NCBI GenBank assembly: GCA_039105265.1
Contig: JAPFFF010000004.1
Location: forward strand, 3,658,001 to 3,722,000
Direction: 5' to 3'
Source of the DNA: Tritrichomonas musculus
Taxonomy: Eukaryota; Parabasalia; Tritrichomonadida; Tritrichomonadidae
DNA length: 64,000 nucleotides
The notes below the pieces were generated by a model. It had not been told where the DNA came from. It was given only the letters and a program-made list of their open reading frames with translations, and did not search any database. Positions 28,431 through 39,615 of this stretch are shown here, one piece after another. Positions within the stretch are counted from its first letter, which is position 1, and each line of letters starts with the position of its first letter. The position numbers were made by a program, and so were the translations under genes.

Positions 28431-31400
28431 GAGTAGGTCAACTAAACCGTCCCGATAAAAAAACTTATATATAGCATTATGATATTTTTTTTATGATTGT
28501 AAATATTATATAAACTATAAATTTTTTATAAAATCTTAAACATTTTTAATTTGTATATTATTTTTTGAGATATAATGATTTTATAAATTGAATTGAGTTG
28601 ATAATATTTAAAATTGAATTAAGGGTGCTGTATACTTGATGTTTTTAAAGCCAATAATAAATAAATGAAGTTGATAATAATAAATAAATTGAATTGATTT
28701 TTTAATTTAATATTTTATGTAAAATATTTAAAGTATACCAAAAAAATAAAAAGATATTTTTATTTTAAGATTTTTGAAAGGAATTCTATATATATTTGCA
28801 AAAAAATTCTATTAATTTCTTTGAATTTTTTGAGAGAGACTTTTGATCTGAAAAATATGAAATATCAATATTTTAAAATTTTTAAATACAAGATGGGTTT
28901 TAGTTAATGAAAAATTATATTTTCGCTTTTAGTAGCGTTCATAAATCAATACCCTGACTTCCTTAAATCAACTTTGCTATGTTTCTATTAATAATTACAA
29001 ACCAATAAATTGATTTTAACCATTCCTTTTAGTTATCGTGTTTATATAGCGAATTTCGTCATTTTTAGATAAAAACAAAATAGGGTCTTAGATTTAATGA
29101 TTCAAGAAATTTAATTTTTATTGATCTTATCAGAATTTGAAAAGTGCCATCAAAAAAGCACCTTTTATACGAATTTTTATATTACTTTATAAGTAATATT
29201 ATGATATACGTTAGATTTTTCGTCATTTTTGTTTTCATTTCTCCTTCTTTCATTGAACGTGTTCCTGTTCAATGAGTTTTGATGACTGATTTCTTCATCA
29301 TTGATTATCTCTTTCATTATAATTGGAGATAATTTATTTGGGCACAGATCTCTAATTAGTGTGGAATCAAAATTATGATCATAAATGATTTAAATGTCGT
29401 GCTTGCTTTTTCATGAAAAATTCAAATAAATTCGTTTTTATTATGAATTTTTCAGAAGATAACGTATTTCATTAACAAATTTATAATAAAATGCATTCAA
29501 AATAAGTATACTCTACTATTCAATTTTTTGATTTTTATCTTTGGACAACTACAATTTTTTTTAATATAATAAATATACCAACAACTAAAGAAAAATGCAA
29601 TATATAGCATATATTTTTGTTTAATGCATAATTAAATGTGCTAATTTTAAAAATCAAAATCAAAATATTATCACTTATTTATATCAACGATTTTTAAAAA
29701 AGCTTAACATTAAAATAAAGCCAAATGACTGATGATACCACACTTATTTTATCAAACTATATTTCCTTATATTGAATAAGTACATACTTTTTCAAGTTTT
29801 CTCTTTACAACGAGCTATTTGCAGATGTATGTCACTAATCATTTTAAGTAAAAATTAGTTTTAACGGGCATCTAATGATAATATAAACAACACTGCTAAA
29901 ACTAATGATGAGTTATTTGAAAAATTGCAATCGTATATAAAAAATTGATATTTTGGAAGTGAAAAAAAAAAAACAAAAATCAAAAAAAAATCTAAAATCT
30001 ATCAAATTCTTTTCATAAACATAAAAAAAGAAGTAATCAGATTATAAAATACTTTTATATATATAAAACTTATATATTGTTAAAAAACTCAGATATGATC
30101 AAAATAATCCTTTTATTATAAACTTCATTAAATTATTAAAATAATATAATATCAAGCTTCAAAATGAATCATATAATGTTATAATTAATAATAAAATGAT
30201 AAATTCGCTTTTTATTTCTATTTTATAACCATCTATTATTGTTCACTCAAAAAATTCATAGAGATTAATAGAATTTTTTTGTGAAAATCTATAGAATTTC
30301 TCTCAAAAAAAACAAATCAACGATATCCTATTATTTTTAAATTATTTTATAAATATTATTTTTAAAATACATAAATAAAAAATCATTTAAAACAATATTC
30401 CATTATAACCGATGAATTTTTTGTGCAAGTACCGAAAAATTCAGGTATTCAACACCCTTAAAGAGATTTTGATTTTAATATCTTAAAAAAAAAATGATAT
30501 TAAAGAAAATTATTAGTTTTAAAATAATAAATTTATGTTTAATTATATAAAAAATAGGAATTTTAAAAATATTACCAAATTTTACATATTAATTTGAAAT
30601 ACTGAATAAACAAGAGTAAAGTCAATAATCTTTGATTTTTATGCTAGTTATCTGATAACTATTTGACTGAAAGAGACTTTTTTGATTTAACGTTGTTTAA
30701 AATAAAGTAAACACATTATTAATAAAAAAAATACATTTTTCAAAAAATTCAGCAGTCAAATCCAAATATAAATTGTCCATATCAATTTACTACATGTTTT
30801 CCAAATAGTATTATAATATTGCGCAAAAAATTTGGGCCAGTTTTTTAAAAATTGGATTTTAACATTTTCGTTAATATTATCTAAAGATTTTCAATATCTT
30901 ATTTGAAATAATTGAAGTAATACATTGATTAAATTGTATGATGTTATGAAAGGTTTTAAAAAAAAAACTATTTTTTTCTTAAAATTTATCAGTCAAAACT
31001 ATTAGCCACAATTTTATGGAAATTAATACCATTTATATAATACAATAATTATATATAGTTATAAAAATTTGGGCCAGTTTTTATATAAATTAATTTGAAA
31101 TTACAATAAAGCTCTCTTGAAAATTTGAAATAAATAATTTTAATTTTGAGAGGAATATTCATAAACAAATAAAAACCAAAATTTATCAACAGATTAATGA
31201 AGATATTTAGTATAATTAGTATTTTTATGTTTATAAAACTCGAATTTAATACAATACCTTTAAAGCAAAAAAATGAGGACTTTTTATAAAATGAAAATGC
31301 TTTAAGCATTATTAGCGCATCTTGAAAAAACTTACATTGAATTTTATTTTATGATATTTTATATATATATCAAATATTTAAGTTTTTTTTAACAATTAAA

Positions 31401-31665
31401 TAAAACATCGATGCACAGTTTTATGTTATATATAATATAATATAATATTATTTTAAATTATTCTGTCAATATATTTATCTATCTCTATATAATTCGAAAA
31501 ATAATTAAAAAATAATAATTATATTTTTTTATTATTTTAATATTAAATATAACTATATATTAATATTTAAAATAAATTATATTTACATAAAACAACATTA
31601 TGATTGAGATATTTTGATTTAATTGGAAATAAAAAAAATATTGAAAAAGTTCAGTTGACCTACTC
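28431..31665. mobile_element. Inverted-repeat element enclosing a second element
   Basis: GAGTAGGTCAACT at 28,431 pairs with AGTTGACCTACTC ending at 31,665. The left flank is TTAA but the right flank reads TTTA, so the target duplication is imperfect or the boundary is off by a base. The 1.8-kb element at 28,623-30,457 lies inside. A direct repeat of AAATTTGGGCCAGTTTTT occurs at about 30,829 and 31,068. Non-coding. Confidence 0.55.
28623..30457. mobile_element. TTAA-flanked element nested in the previous one
   Basis: Left end GGGTGCTGTATACTTGA and right end (inverse) GGGTGTTGAATACCTGA match at 13 of 17 positions, with TTAA outside (28,619-28,622 and 30,458-30,461). Subterminal inverted blocks with AATTCTATTAATxTCT lie at about 28,820 and 30,265. 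The interior is AT-rich and non-coding. The ends are more diverged than in the other TTAA elements, so it may be older. Confidence 0.65.
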
Positions 31666-32823
31666 TTTAAAAATTACTTTCTGTTCAAACTTTTTCAATA
31701 AAATTGACCAAGAAAAAAAGCAATTACGTTTTACGATTACATCTACGTTTTACGAATACGAATTTTATAAAATTCCAATTACGTCCGAAGGGTAAGTATA
31801 TGATACTACTAAATCAATCTATAGAAATTAACATAAAATAAATCATCTTTAATGGAAACTTCACATGCATCTCAAACATGTCAACTTGCCTACATATTAT
31901 AAAATAACCTGATAAAAATATTATAACATATATTTTAAAAATAATTAAATATTATTTAGTAATCATTCCAACCATCTTATATGAAAGAACAATTGCTCCA
32001 ATTTAAATTCATTGTAATTTTTTCAATGATTTTCATTTCACATTTATACAATATAAAAATAAAAAATGAGATAAATATTATAAATTTGGTATTATTTTAA
32101 TAAAAATGCAAAAATGTTAATTTTTAATATTTGAATTTGTAATAAATTTACTATTCAAAATTTATATAAAATATTTTCGTTTTTAGACTTTTTTTAAATA
32201 AATAACATATAAGAATATTTTTATTAAAAAAAACTTAAATAAAGTTGGATTCAAAATGCTGAGGACAACATTCAATTTTTTTCAATGTTTCTCTGAAAAT
32301 CTTGCATTCTACTTGTGACTTATTGACCTTTAAAATGAGTAATTTTGACCTTTACGAATTGAAAAAGTTTGACAAACTTAAATTTTCAATACGATCATAA
32401 TATTGAATTTTTTTCAGTTATTTCAAAAATAATTATCGCATAATTATTCAAAAATCTAAGAGAATTAAAAATGTAATTGAACAAAATAATATAATTATAT
32501 ATTAAAAATTATTAGTATTCAATTTTATCCATAATACTTTTCAAATAAATAAACTCTTGCTTCTCAGAAAAAGCTCCAATATCCGCCTAGATTCAATAAA
32601 AAGAAAATAAAACAGAAAATTTATTGAATTTAACTTTTTCATAAAAAAAGTTTAATAAATATAAAAATTTCTGAATATCTAAAATATAAATGGATAAAAA
32701 TTTGGCCATTTATTTGATGAGTAATAAAATTGATAAACATTTTTTTATCTTTATCATTGAAATTTTAATAATTCAGAAAATATCTCAGATTTTGCAAAAT
32801 TATTTTTCAATCCCAATTGCTCA
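31666..32823. other. AT-rich spacer upstream of the first host gene
   Basis: No gene. A TCCGAAGGG word at 31,784-31,792 is the inverse of CCCTTCGGA at 28,056-28,064 and may mark the ends of a still larger composite element, without a clear target duplication. Confidence 0.4.
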
Positions 32824-33708
32824 ATGATAAGGCCTCAACAATCACTCCCTCTGCAATCTGTTATAACTGTTAACATGATTAGGAAGCAGATGCATGACAA
32901 TGACTCATTTCTTGCACCTCCTTCCAATTCTTCTTCACTTGTTGTCAATCTTACTGATCCATTATCATCAATATTAGAAATGATTGGAGTAACAAATTCT
33001 CAAGTCAAACTTATTTATAATAACCAAGTACTGTGCCCTGCATTGTCTTTTGCTTTTTATAATATAAATAATAATGATACAATTGTTATTGCAGAAGCAC
33101 CAGAATCTATTAAAATGTCATCCTCTAAATTGTATCCTATTGAAATTTCTACGCAAGACCATGAAAACGGTAATCATTTAATTGCAAATAATCCCAAGAA
33201 GATTAATTTGAATAGGAAACTTCCTTTATGTCGCTTTTCATCAGCTCATGTTTTACAAGGAGGTCAAAGATCTGATATAAACATTTCTTTAAATAAAGAG
33301 AACGAACGGTTAAACAATTTCATTAATGAAAAACGGAGGATTGAAGGATCAACACAAAATCTTCAACGTTTTCAAGATTCTTTAAATCCTATGACTGCGT
33401 CAGAATCAGCAAGACTCACAGATATTTACAGATCAAGAATTGAGTCTAACACTAAATCTTTCAGAAAACTTTGTGCAAAATATTATGCTTTAACAAATTC
33501 AGATTCATCTTTTTCTTTATCGAAAAAAATGACTTCTCCTAAACAATCTTCACCGTTAGTGCGAAAGCAAAGAACTGAAGATCTTACAGAAGTAGTTAAT
33601 AAGAAATTTAAAAACATTTCACCTTCAATGGAAACTGTGCTACCAGAAAAACCATCACTTCCCTCAACTGATTTTCTACCCACTTTCACTTCAGTCAACC
33701 GTTTCTAA
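32824..33708 (+). CDS. Protein with N-terminal ubiquitin-like fold, unknown function
   Basis: 294 residues. Residues about 40-95 have the rhythm of a beta-grasp (ubiquitin-like) domain: LVVNLTDPLSSILEMIGVTN, then VKLIYNNQVLCPALSFAFYN and NDTIVIAE. This resembles the position of the conserved strands and the 'G-x-x-L/D-T-I' loop of ubiquitin. The rest is polar: an R/K/E-rich helical segment (about 155-215) and a Ser/Pro-rich tail, probably disordered. It is the first clear host gene after 14 kb of repeat DNA. It converges with the BTB-like gene downstream. Function cannot be assigned; an adaptor role is only suggested by the fold guess. Confidence 0.65.
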   Translation: MIRPQQSLPLQSVITVNMIRKQMHDNDSFLAPPSNSSSLVVNLTDPLSSILEMIGVTNSQVKLIYNNQVLCPALSFAFYNINNNDTIVIAEAPESIKMSSSKLYPIEISTQDHENGNHLIANNPKKINLNRKLPLCRFSSAHVLQGGQRSDINISLNKENERLNNFINEKRRIEGSTQNLQRFQDSLNPMTASESARLTDIYRSRIESNTKSFRKLCAKYYALTNSDSSFSLSKKMTSPKQSSPLVRKQRTEDLTEVVNKKFKNISPSMETVLPEKPSLPSTDFLPTFTSVNRF

Positions 33709-34296
33709 TTTCAATGAGCTATTTCGATAGTTGTTTGTATTACTTTATTCTAATTATTTTATATTACATTAAACCACCGGGTTCTTAGTTATTTATATTA
33801 TTCTTTTTAGAAAAGAAATTTGAATTCATAAATGGCCTATACGAAAAACATCTATATTTTTCTTTTTGTCTGTTTTAAGCTGCTCATTTTAAAGAAATGG
33901 TATTCTAATACTTTTTAATAAAGAATATATACTGATAATTTAGAATTTTCATTTAATGGCGACAAAATTATATTATTTACTAAAATTTTATATGTGGTAA
34001 TAAGAGTCTAAGGAGTTTTCATTAATAATGCAGCAATTATATACAATCCAATAAATGGAGATTATCGACTCATTTTAAATAAATAAAACGATATACAAAT
34101 TGGAGATTACAGATTTAGTTAATGAGTTATAACTCACTAAATATGTATTTGAAATGAGAATTATGAATGAAGCATTTGTTTCAATCACTTAATGAGTTCA
34201 ACGTTAGTTAATAATGAAAAACCTGATAAGGCATTGAATAGCTTAATAGTTTTATATTGAAAAATAGAAAATAAATAATCAGGATGATATTTTTAT
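33709..34296. other. Convergent 3' spacer
   Basis: Non-coding, AT-rich. A TGAGTTATAACTCA palindrome lies near 34,125, and ACTTAATGAGTT-type words are repeated around it. No terminator-like structure can be assigned. Confidence 0.4.
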
Positions 34297-35799
34297 TTAT
34301 ATGATTTCACCAAATATTTCGAATTGGCATAACGCAAGATAAGTTCTGTTATAGGTATTTTTACCTATTTGCCGAATTCGTACACATTTACATCGAGCAC
34401 TTTTTTGAACAGCGAATGTTTTAGTAATATTTGGCCCTTTTAATTCTTGGAAATTTTCATGACGATCAATTTCAAACCAATTTTCACCATCATTTGATAC
34501 TTCAACTACCCAATTTGATATGTTTTCTTCATCGGATCCCCAACCACTTGTGGATCTTAGCAAATAACTCTGCAGGATTATTTCATTTTGAAGAAAATCA
34601 TACATAATCCATTGACTTGGCTCATCGTTTGATAGATAAAATGAATTTTCATCAGGTTTTGTAACATTTATTGGACTATGGTTATCATTATAGACTGATG
34701 ATGAAGAAACATTTACAACTCCTTCATCAAAAGGGTTTTTATATTTTTGAATCAAGTATGCAATAATTCCTTGCATTTCATGATCTTCAAAGTTTTCATT
34801 TTTGTCTGATATTTCAATGTGATCTTTATGATGCCTTAAAGATTTCCTTTTTTTGCTATTTTTATTGATTTTACTCGAAAATCTTTCACATATTGATCTC
34901 CAAGTTCCAATTGTGAGATATTGAATGTTGAATTCATCAATAAATTTGCAAATTCTCTCTTCGCTAATATGAATAAATTCAACGTGCTCAAAGAGCGAAT
35001 GGATGAATTGAATTCTATCTTCATTATTATCGAAATTGCTTTCTTCTAAATGAAGAATATTGAATATAAACTCCAAAAGAGAATCTTCAGATGAAACAAC
35101 AAGATTTCTATTTGAAACAATTGCTTCAATGATCGGCAGATTTAATTGAAATATTTTTTCTTCTTCAAATCTATAGAAATTCCTTGATATATAATCAATT
35201 TCATCACTGATTGAATTTATATCGTATTCATCATTTTTGATCTTCAATTGAATACGGCTAAATACATTAAAAATGTTTATTTCTTCATTAAATAATGAAT
35301 TAATCTTATAAAAATCATCATTTTGTAATTGAAATAAAATCTCTTCAATCAATTTTATGTCATTTTCTGAATTTTCTTCACTCTTCATTTCTTCATTAGA
35401 TACAATATCAAATATCATATTTACCATCTTATTGAAATCATATTGCCCATTAAAATCCATTCTGTTCCTAGTTTTGAAGTAATCATCTGTAATTTTCTTA
35501 TTATTTGTATTAATCACAAATGATTCAAAAGTAGAATCAGTTCTATGAATCTTACTAATTAATGGCGATATCAAATCTGCAATAAACTTTGATGTTTTTG
35601 CTTCATAACCATCAATAACAAATGTAAAATCTTTTTCATATAGATCAAGATTTAAATTTTTGATATTAATGAAAGGTAATGACATGCTTTGATGATTCTT
35701 TTTTGATTGTTGATTATTATTACTCATATTTGAAATGATGTGAAATTTATTTTGTTTCAAAAGTTTCAACTTATTTCTTTGAAATCTGGTCTCTTTCAT
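34297..35799 (-). CDS. BTB-like domain protein with C-terminal discoidin (F5/8 type C) domain
   Basis: 500 residues; Met25 (35,727, MSNNNQQSKKNHQ) is a likely alternative start because the first 24 residues are basic and unconserved-looking. Residues about 50-110 form a BTB/POZ-like domain (DFTFVIDGYEAKTSKFIADL and following). It aligns with the N-terminus of the ankyrin protein at 49,152-55,409. A helical BACK-like middle follows. Residues about 355-500 form an F5/8 type C domain, with WIMYDFLQNEI, NWVVEVSNDGENWFEIDRH and a final LALCQFEIFGEI. BTB-discoidin architecture is common in trichomonads. A role as adaptor or surface-binding protein is unproven; there is no signal peptide or membrane segment. 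Confidence 0.82.
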   Translation of the reverse strand: MKETRFQRNKLKLLKQNKFHIISNMSNNNQQSKKNHQSMSLPFINIKNLNLDLYEKDFTFVIDGYEAKTSKFIADLISPLISKIHRTDSTFESFVINTNNKKITDDYFKTRNRMDFNGQYDFNKMVNMIFDIVSNEEMKSEENSENDIKLIEEILFQLQNDDFYKINSLFNEEINIFNVFSRIQLKIKNDEYDINSISDEIDYISRNFYRFEEEKIFQLNLPIIEAIVSNRNLVVSSEDSLLEFIFNILHLEESNFDNNEDRIQFIHSLFEHVEFIHISEERICKFIDEFNIQYLTIGTWRSICERFSSKINKNSKKRKSLRHHKDHIEISDKNENFEDHEMQGIIAYLIQKYKNPFDEGVVNVSSSSVYNDNHSPINVTKPDENSFYLSNDEPSQWIMYDFLQNEIILQSYLLRSTSGWGSDEENISNWVVEVSNDGENWFEIDRHENFQELKGPNITKTFAVQKSARCKCVRIRQIGKNTYNRTYLALCQFEIFGEII

Positions 35800-36796
35800 T
35801 CAAAAAGTTTAAGATGTCAAGAAAACTTTAAACCCACACTTTCAAAAAGCAAAATCTCTTTTTAATTTATTTGAATGGTAAACATATCATATCGCGCATT
35901 GAAGCTTTTGCAAATATGTTCAATATAATGTTAAAATAATCTGAGTAAACGTTAAGGCATTTTAGATATATCTCAAGATTCTCAAAAAGTTCGGTATTTT
36001 CAGATTGGTATTGAATTTTTAACTCATTAAAATAAAATTCCAAATGATTTTATTTTAATGTGTTGCAACTTGCAAACAATATGAAAAAAAAAAAGGAGAG
36101 TAAATTATGAATACCATATATAATTAAATTCATTTTCTCTTTCTTAAAAGCATCAGATTGGTATAGTACATTTTAATCAGCATGAAAGATTTTGTATCAT
36201 CGATTCAGTGTTTAAATATTGATTTATTTGTTCCCTTTAATCAAATAACTAATTGAATTGTATTTTTGAAAAAAAAAAAAAAAAAAAAAATAATTGATAA
36301 TACAATCAATAATGTTTTTTAATACAAAATTTCAATATATTCCATACCTTTTATGCTATTTTTTGTTGGAATGCAAAAAATGATAAATAAAATATAAGAA
36401 TATATAGAAAGATTGAAATAATTATATTAAATTTTTGATTTATATATAAACAATAATCATATATTTATCATTTAATTAGTTAAGAAATGAATTAAAAATA
36501 AGAGAAAATCATAATTAAATCACAGTTTTTTGAATTGTTTATTTTTTATTTGAATGAAAATTATTTGGAAAAATATTCTTAATTTTGTTTGATAAATAAG
36601 TTTTAAAAACAACTATTTTATTATTATATAGATTTAATGTATATTAATAAATATTAAAAGCACTTTTTTAGATCTGATAATTTTGAACTTTTTATAATAT
36701 TATACAATTATATTTTTTATATTGTTTTATATAAAACTTTTTCAATTATTAAATGTTCTCAAATAATGATTGAAAATAAGAAGTTAAATAACAAAA
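35800..36796. other. Divergent promoter region
   Basis: About 1 kb of AT-rich DNA between two divergently transcribed genes. A 22-base A-run lies at 36,269-36,290. AAACTTTTTGAATG (read on the minus strand) lies directly at the start of the 500-residue gene, and ACTTTTTCAATTATTAAATG about 60 bp upstream of the thioesterase start; both fit a recurring AACTTTTT word in this window. Confidence 0.45.
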
Positions 36797-37210
36797 ATGC
36801 TATCAAGCAATCTTCATTCACGCTTTTTGCCAAAAACTGGTTTTGATTTAAGGAGCAAAGTTCATGTTGGCGATACATTTACAGTTACAAAAACAGTTGA
36901 AAAGAAAAATACTTATAATCCAACCCATAACCCAGATGATAACGTCTTATCTACACCACAAATGATCGATATGATTGAATATACATGCTATCATGATTTA
37001 GAAAAAAGGCTTCCACCCCATTATTCTACAGTCGGCTTTTATGTTGATATTACTCATAAGAAGCCTGTTCCAATTGGAAGTAAAGTCAAAATAACCGCCG
37101 AAGTTGCAGATGTTTCTGCAAAGAAAACAACTTTCAAGACTAATGTTTTTTGTGGAGATGAACTCGTTGGATCAGGAACTCATAAAAGAGCAGTTATCCA
37201 ATTTAAATAA
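36797..37210 (+). CDS. Hotdog-fold thioesterase, FlK-like
   Basis: 137 residues, the length of single hotdog domains. Blocks typical of fluoroacetyl-CoA thioesterase-like (FlK) proteins are present in order: L-S-T-P-Q-M-I-D-M-I-E (about 54-64), H-Y-S-T-V-G-F-Y-V-D-I-T-H (about 79-92), P-V-P-I-G-S-K-V (about 95-102), and a final G-S-G-T-H-K-R-A-V-I (about 125-134). These enzymes or acyl-CoA binders hydrolyse short acyl-CoA thioesters. Bacterial relatives are common, so an ancient lateral transfer into the trichomonad lineage is possible, although codon use looks host-like. The true substrate is unknown. No targeting signal is obvious. Confidence 0.82.
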   Translation: MLSSNLHSRFLPKTGFDLRSKVHVGDTFTVTKTVEKKNTYNPTHNPDDNVLSTPQMIDMIEYTCYHDLEKRLPPHYSTVGFYVDITHKKPVPIGSKVKITAEVADVSAKKTTFKTNVFCGDELVGSGTHKRAVIQFK

Positions 37211-37542
37211 ATGTGTATAAACTAATACTTTTTTAAATAATTATCTTTTATTTATTTAAGAATAGAACGATAATAGTATTCTTTTTTTTTTTTTTTTTTT
37301 TTTATTTAAACTTACCAGAAAAGCAATTATAATTGCAATTATACTTTCGCTATCATAAGAGCTCTTTCATAAAAAGACCTTACATATTAAATCATTTTTA
37401 TTTTTATATTGTTATTTTATCCATCTGATCGCGAAAAAGGACAACATTCATTGAGCACTACTCTATTACTAATCAACCCGGCAGAATTAAATGTTGATTA
37501 ATGATCATCAAATTTTTCGAATTTTTAAACGTCCATCATTGA
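37211..37542. other. Intergenic spacer with 22-base T-run
   Basis: Non-coding; the T-run lies at 37,282-37,303. Nothing else recognised. Confidence 0.4.
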
Positions 37543-39282
37543 ATGAATTCGGATATACAAATTTTTCAAGGGGATCCAGTTCTTGACATTTATACATTGC
37601 AGAATGAGAATAAGGATCAGATAAGGTATTCTGAACTTTTTTACCAAATAAAACGAATGAAGCAAGTTCTTTTCATTTTCAAGCAATTCTCATTATTAAA
37701 AAATAAAAATGAGAATATAAATAACATAAGATTTCCGACAATGAATTTAAATCAATGGCGACAAATATACCAAATTACAACACAATTAGGGCCAATAATT
37801 TCAAAATTCAGGAAATATAAAACATTTCAAATGTGGCACATGATGGTTCGACGTCAAAAAATCATCACAGTCAACTTTATTCGTTTCTTAAGTATCAGAA
37901 AATGCATTATTTTACGTTTTTCACTATCAACCTGGTCTCGATCACTACGTTTAAAGAGGTATTACGACTCAATTCCTGTTTTTCCAGGCGAAGATTTGAA
38001 ATTACGCGCATTTCGTGCTTTTGTTATAATCCGGCTGAGAAAAAGGCGAGATAATAAAAATATAGAATCAGCACAACAAGCATCAAACTATATTTTGATT
38101 AGTAAAACTTTTGACTTATGGAGATTAAAATCTAAATTGAAACGATTGTTTCAATACTTTGAAAAACGTCATCGGTCAAATTTGTTAAGAAGAATTTTTG
38201 TAAGCTGGATTAAGAATAAAAGAATTCATCGTCGTTTAACATATCTTTATAATAAATTAGTTGAACAGAAAAGTAAGTACATATTATGGAAATCATTCAA
38301 AAAGTGGCAATCAAAATTTTTTGATAATGAAATTTTATGTAAAAAAGCGAATCAATTAATTCGTTCTGTAAAACGAATGAAAACTCGAAGGCTATTTAGG
38401 AAATGGCAATGGTCTATAATTTATCTTCATGATATTCATGAAGCTGAATCTTTTGTTAGAAAAAATTCTTCATCATTTTCATTTGAAAAGTGCTTTTTAT
38501 TATGGAAAAATAAATTCTCTCAAAACATTCAACAAAAAAAGGCCAGAAAGGATCAAATTTTGTCTTTTTTCTTATTAATCAAAAGAAATTCGTTAAATAA
38601 ATGGAAAACAAAATTGAATGAAATTCTTTTGAAAAGGAAAAAAATTCAAGAATTTCATTCAAATTTATATGATAAAAAATTTTTGAAAGCTTTCTTCAGT
38701 TTATGGAAATTACGTTATAAAAATAGGCAAATTATGAAGTTGAAATGGATAAAAGCTACAAATAAGTGGCATCATTCATTGCTTTCAACTTTTTTTATTA
38801 ATTGGCATTTTGAATCTAAAGCATCTAAAAAATACTCAACTCATCTACTTCACACAAGCATTTTATCATTTCATAAGTATCATCAACATGTGGTTCGAAT
38901 AAAATATGTATTATTAACAACTTATAAATTATATCAATATTATCTGAAAAAAAATATGCTTTCAAGGTGGAGAACAATTGTCATACAGAATAAAAAAATG
39001 TTAAATTTACAGAAACAGTTTCGAATTCGCGTTCTATTAGACGCATTCATTCATGGATCTTCAAATAAAATTCCAAAAAGAAAACTTGAAATAATGCAAA
39101 ACAAAATTCATAAAGATCAGATGATTGATTTCAAGCCTGTCTATACAAATGATGGAAAAATAACAGAATTAACAATGGAACTAAATAAAATCCAAGAACA
39201 AATTAATAAGAACAAAGATGATTTAGATCTTCATAAAAAATATATTCAAATCATCAAACAAATTAATAAACTTCAAAAGTAA
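37543..39282 (+). CDS. Sfi1-like protein with centrin-binding-type Trp repeats
   Basis: 579 residues. About thirteen repeats spaced by 20-35 residues carry the pattern aromatic-x-x-W-(R/K): for example LNQWRQ, FQMWHM, FDLWRL, FVSWIK, FKKWQS, FRKWQW, FLLWKN, LNKWKT, FSLWKL, FINWHF and LSRWRT. This is the Sfi1 repeat, a long helix that binds one centrin per repeat in spindle-pole and basal-body structures. The protein is Lys/Arg-rich, as expected. The last 60 residues form a coiled coil (LTMELNKIQEQINKNKDDLD). The family is ordinarily associated with centrosome or basal-body duplication; a trichomonad with several flagella would use it at the basal-body complex (inference). Confidence 0.8.
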   Translation: MNSDIQIFQGDPVLDIYTLQNENKDQIRYSELFYQIKRMKQVLFIFKQFSLLKNKNENINNIRFPTMNLNQWRQIYQITTQLGPIISKFRKYKTFQMWHMMVRRQKIITVNFIRFLSIRKCIILRFSLSTWSRSLRLKRYYDSIPVFPGEDLKLRAFRAFVIIRLRKRRDNKNIESAQQASNYILISKTFDLWRLKSKLKRLFQYFEKRHRSNLLRRIFVSWIKNKRIHRRLTYLYNKLVEQKSKYILWKSFKKWQSKFFDNEILCKKANQLIRSVKRMKTRRLFRKWQWSIIYLHDIHEAESFVRKNSSSFSFEKCFLLWKNKFSQNIQQKKARKDQILSFFLLIKRNSLNKWKTKLNEILLKRKKIQEFHSNLYDKKFLKAFFSLWKLRYKNRQIMKLKWIKATNKWHHSLLSTFFINWHFESKASKKYSTHLLHTSILSFHKYHQHVVRIKYVLLTTYKLYQYYLKKNMLSRWRTIVIQNKKMLNLQKQFRIRVLLDAFIHGSSNKIPKRKLEIMQNKIHKDQMIDFKPVYTNDGKITELTMELNKIQEQINKNKDDLDLHKKYIQIIKQINKLQK

Positions 39283-39591
39283 AGTTTAATATATATCCAA
39301 AAGATTATTATATATATTTTTCATTAATGAATTGACAAGATTGAATTTCTGATTATATTGTTTTTATAGAATTTCAAACAATTTAACAATTTACTAAATG
39401 AATAAACAACAGACCATTCAAATTTATTATTGAAATAATCAGCTAATCATTAGGTACTTTTTTTTACTTTGATTAGAAAAATGGTCAAAATACGATGAAA
39501 ACACAGTCAATTTTATTATACTGATTGTCCAGAAAAAAGTTACCCAAAAAAACGTTTTTATAAAAACTTATACTAAAGGTAGCAGGTTCGA
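39283..39591. other. Intergenic spacer
   Basis: AT-rich and non-coding. It ends in a GGTTCGATTCC word (39,586-39,596) that matches a Pol III B-box, but no tRNA fold is present. Confidence 0.4.
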
Positions 39592-39615
39592 TTCCCATCC
39601 TCCGGAGGATGGGAA
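39592..39615. repeat. 24-bp perfect palindrome at the start of the thioredoxin-like gene
   Basis: TTCCCATCCTCC is followed immediately by its exact reverse complement. The second arm contains the first in-frame ATG (39,609). The GC content is far above the surroundings. Confidence 0.85.

Noticed and set aside
31604-31795. 63-codon plus-strand frame between repeat ends
   Set aside because: It overlaps the right end of an inverted-repeat element and has random AT-rich composition.
36269-36290. A-run as the tail of a retroposed copy
   Set aside because: There is no adjacent gene-like sequence or target duplication, and similar homopolymer runs (37,282; 48,876) occur in other spacers.
39575-39615. 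tRNA-like GGTTCGATTCC (T-arm/B-box) sequence
   Set aside because: The bases on both sides do not form a T-stem, no acceptor, D or anticodon arm can be drawn upstream, and the GC-rich part is a separate perfect palindrome.
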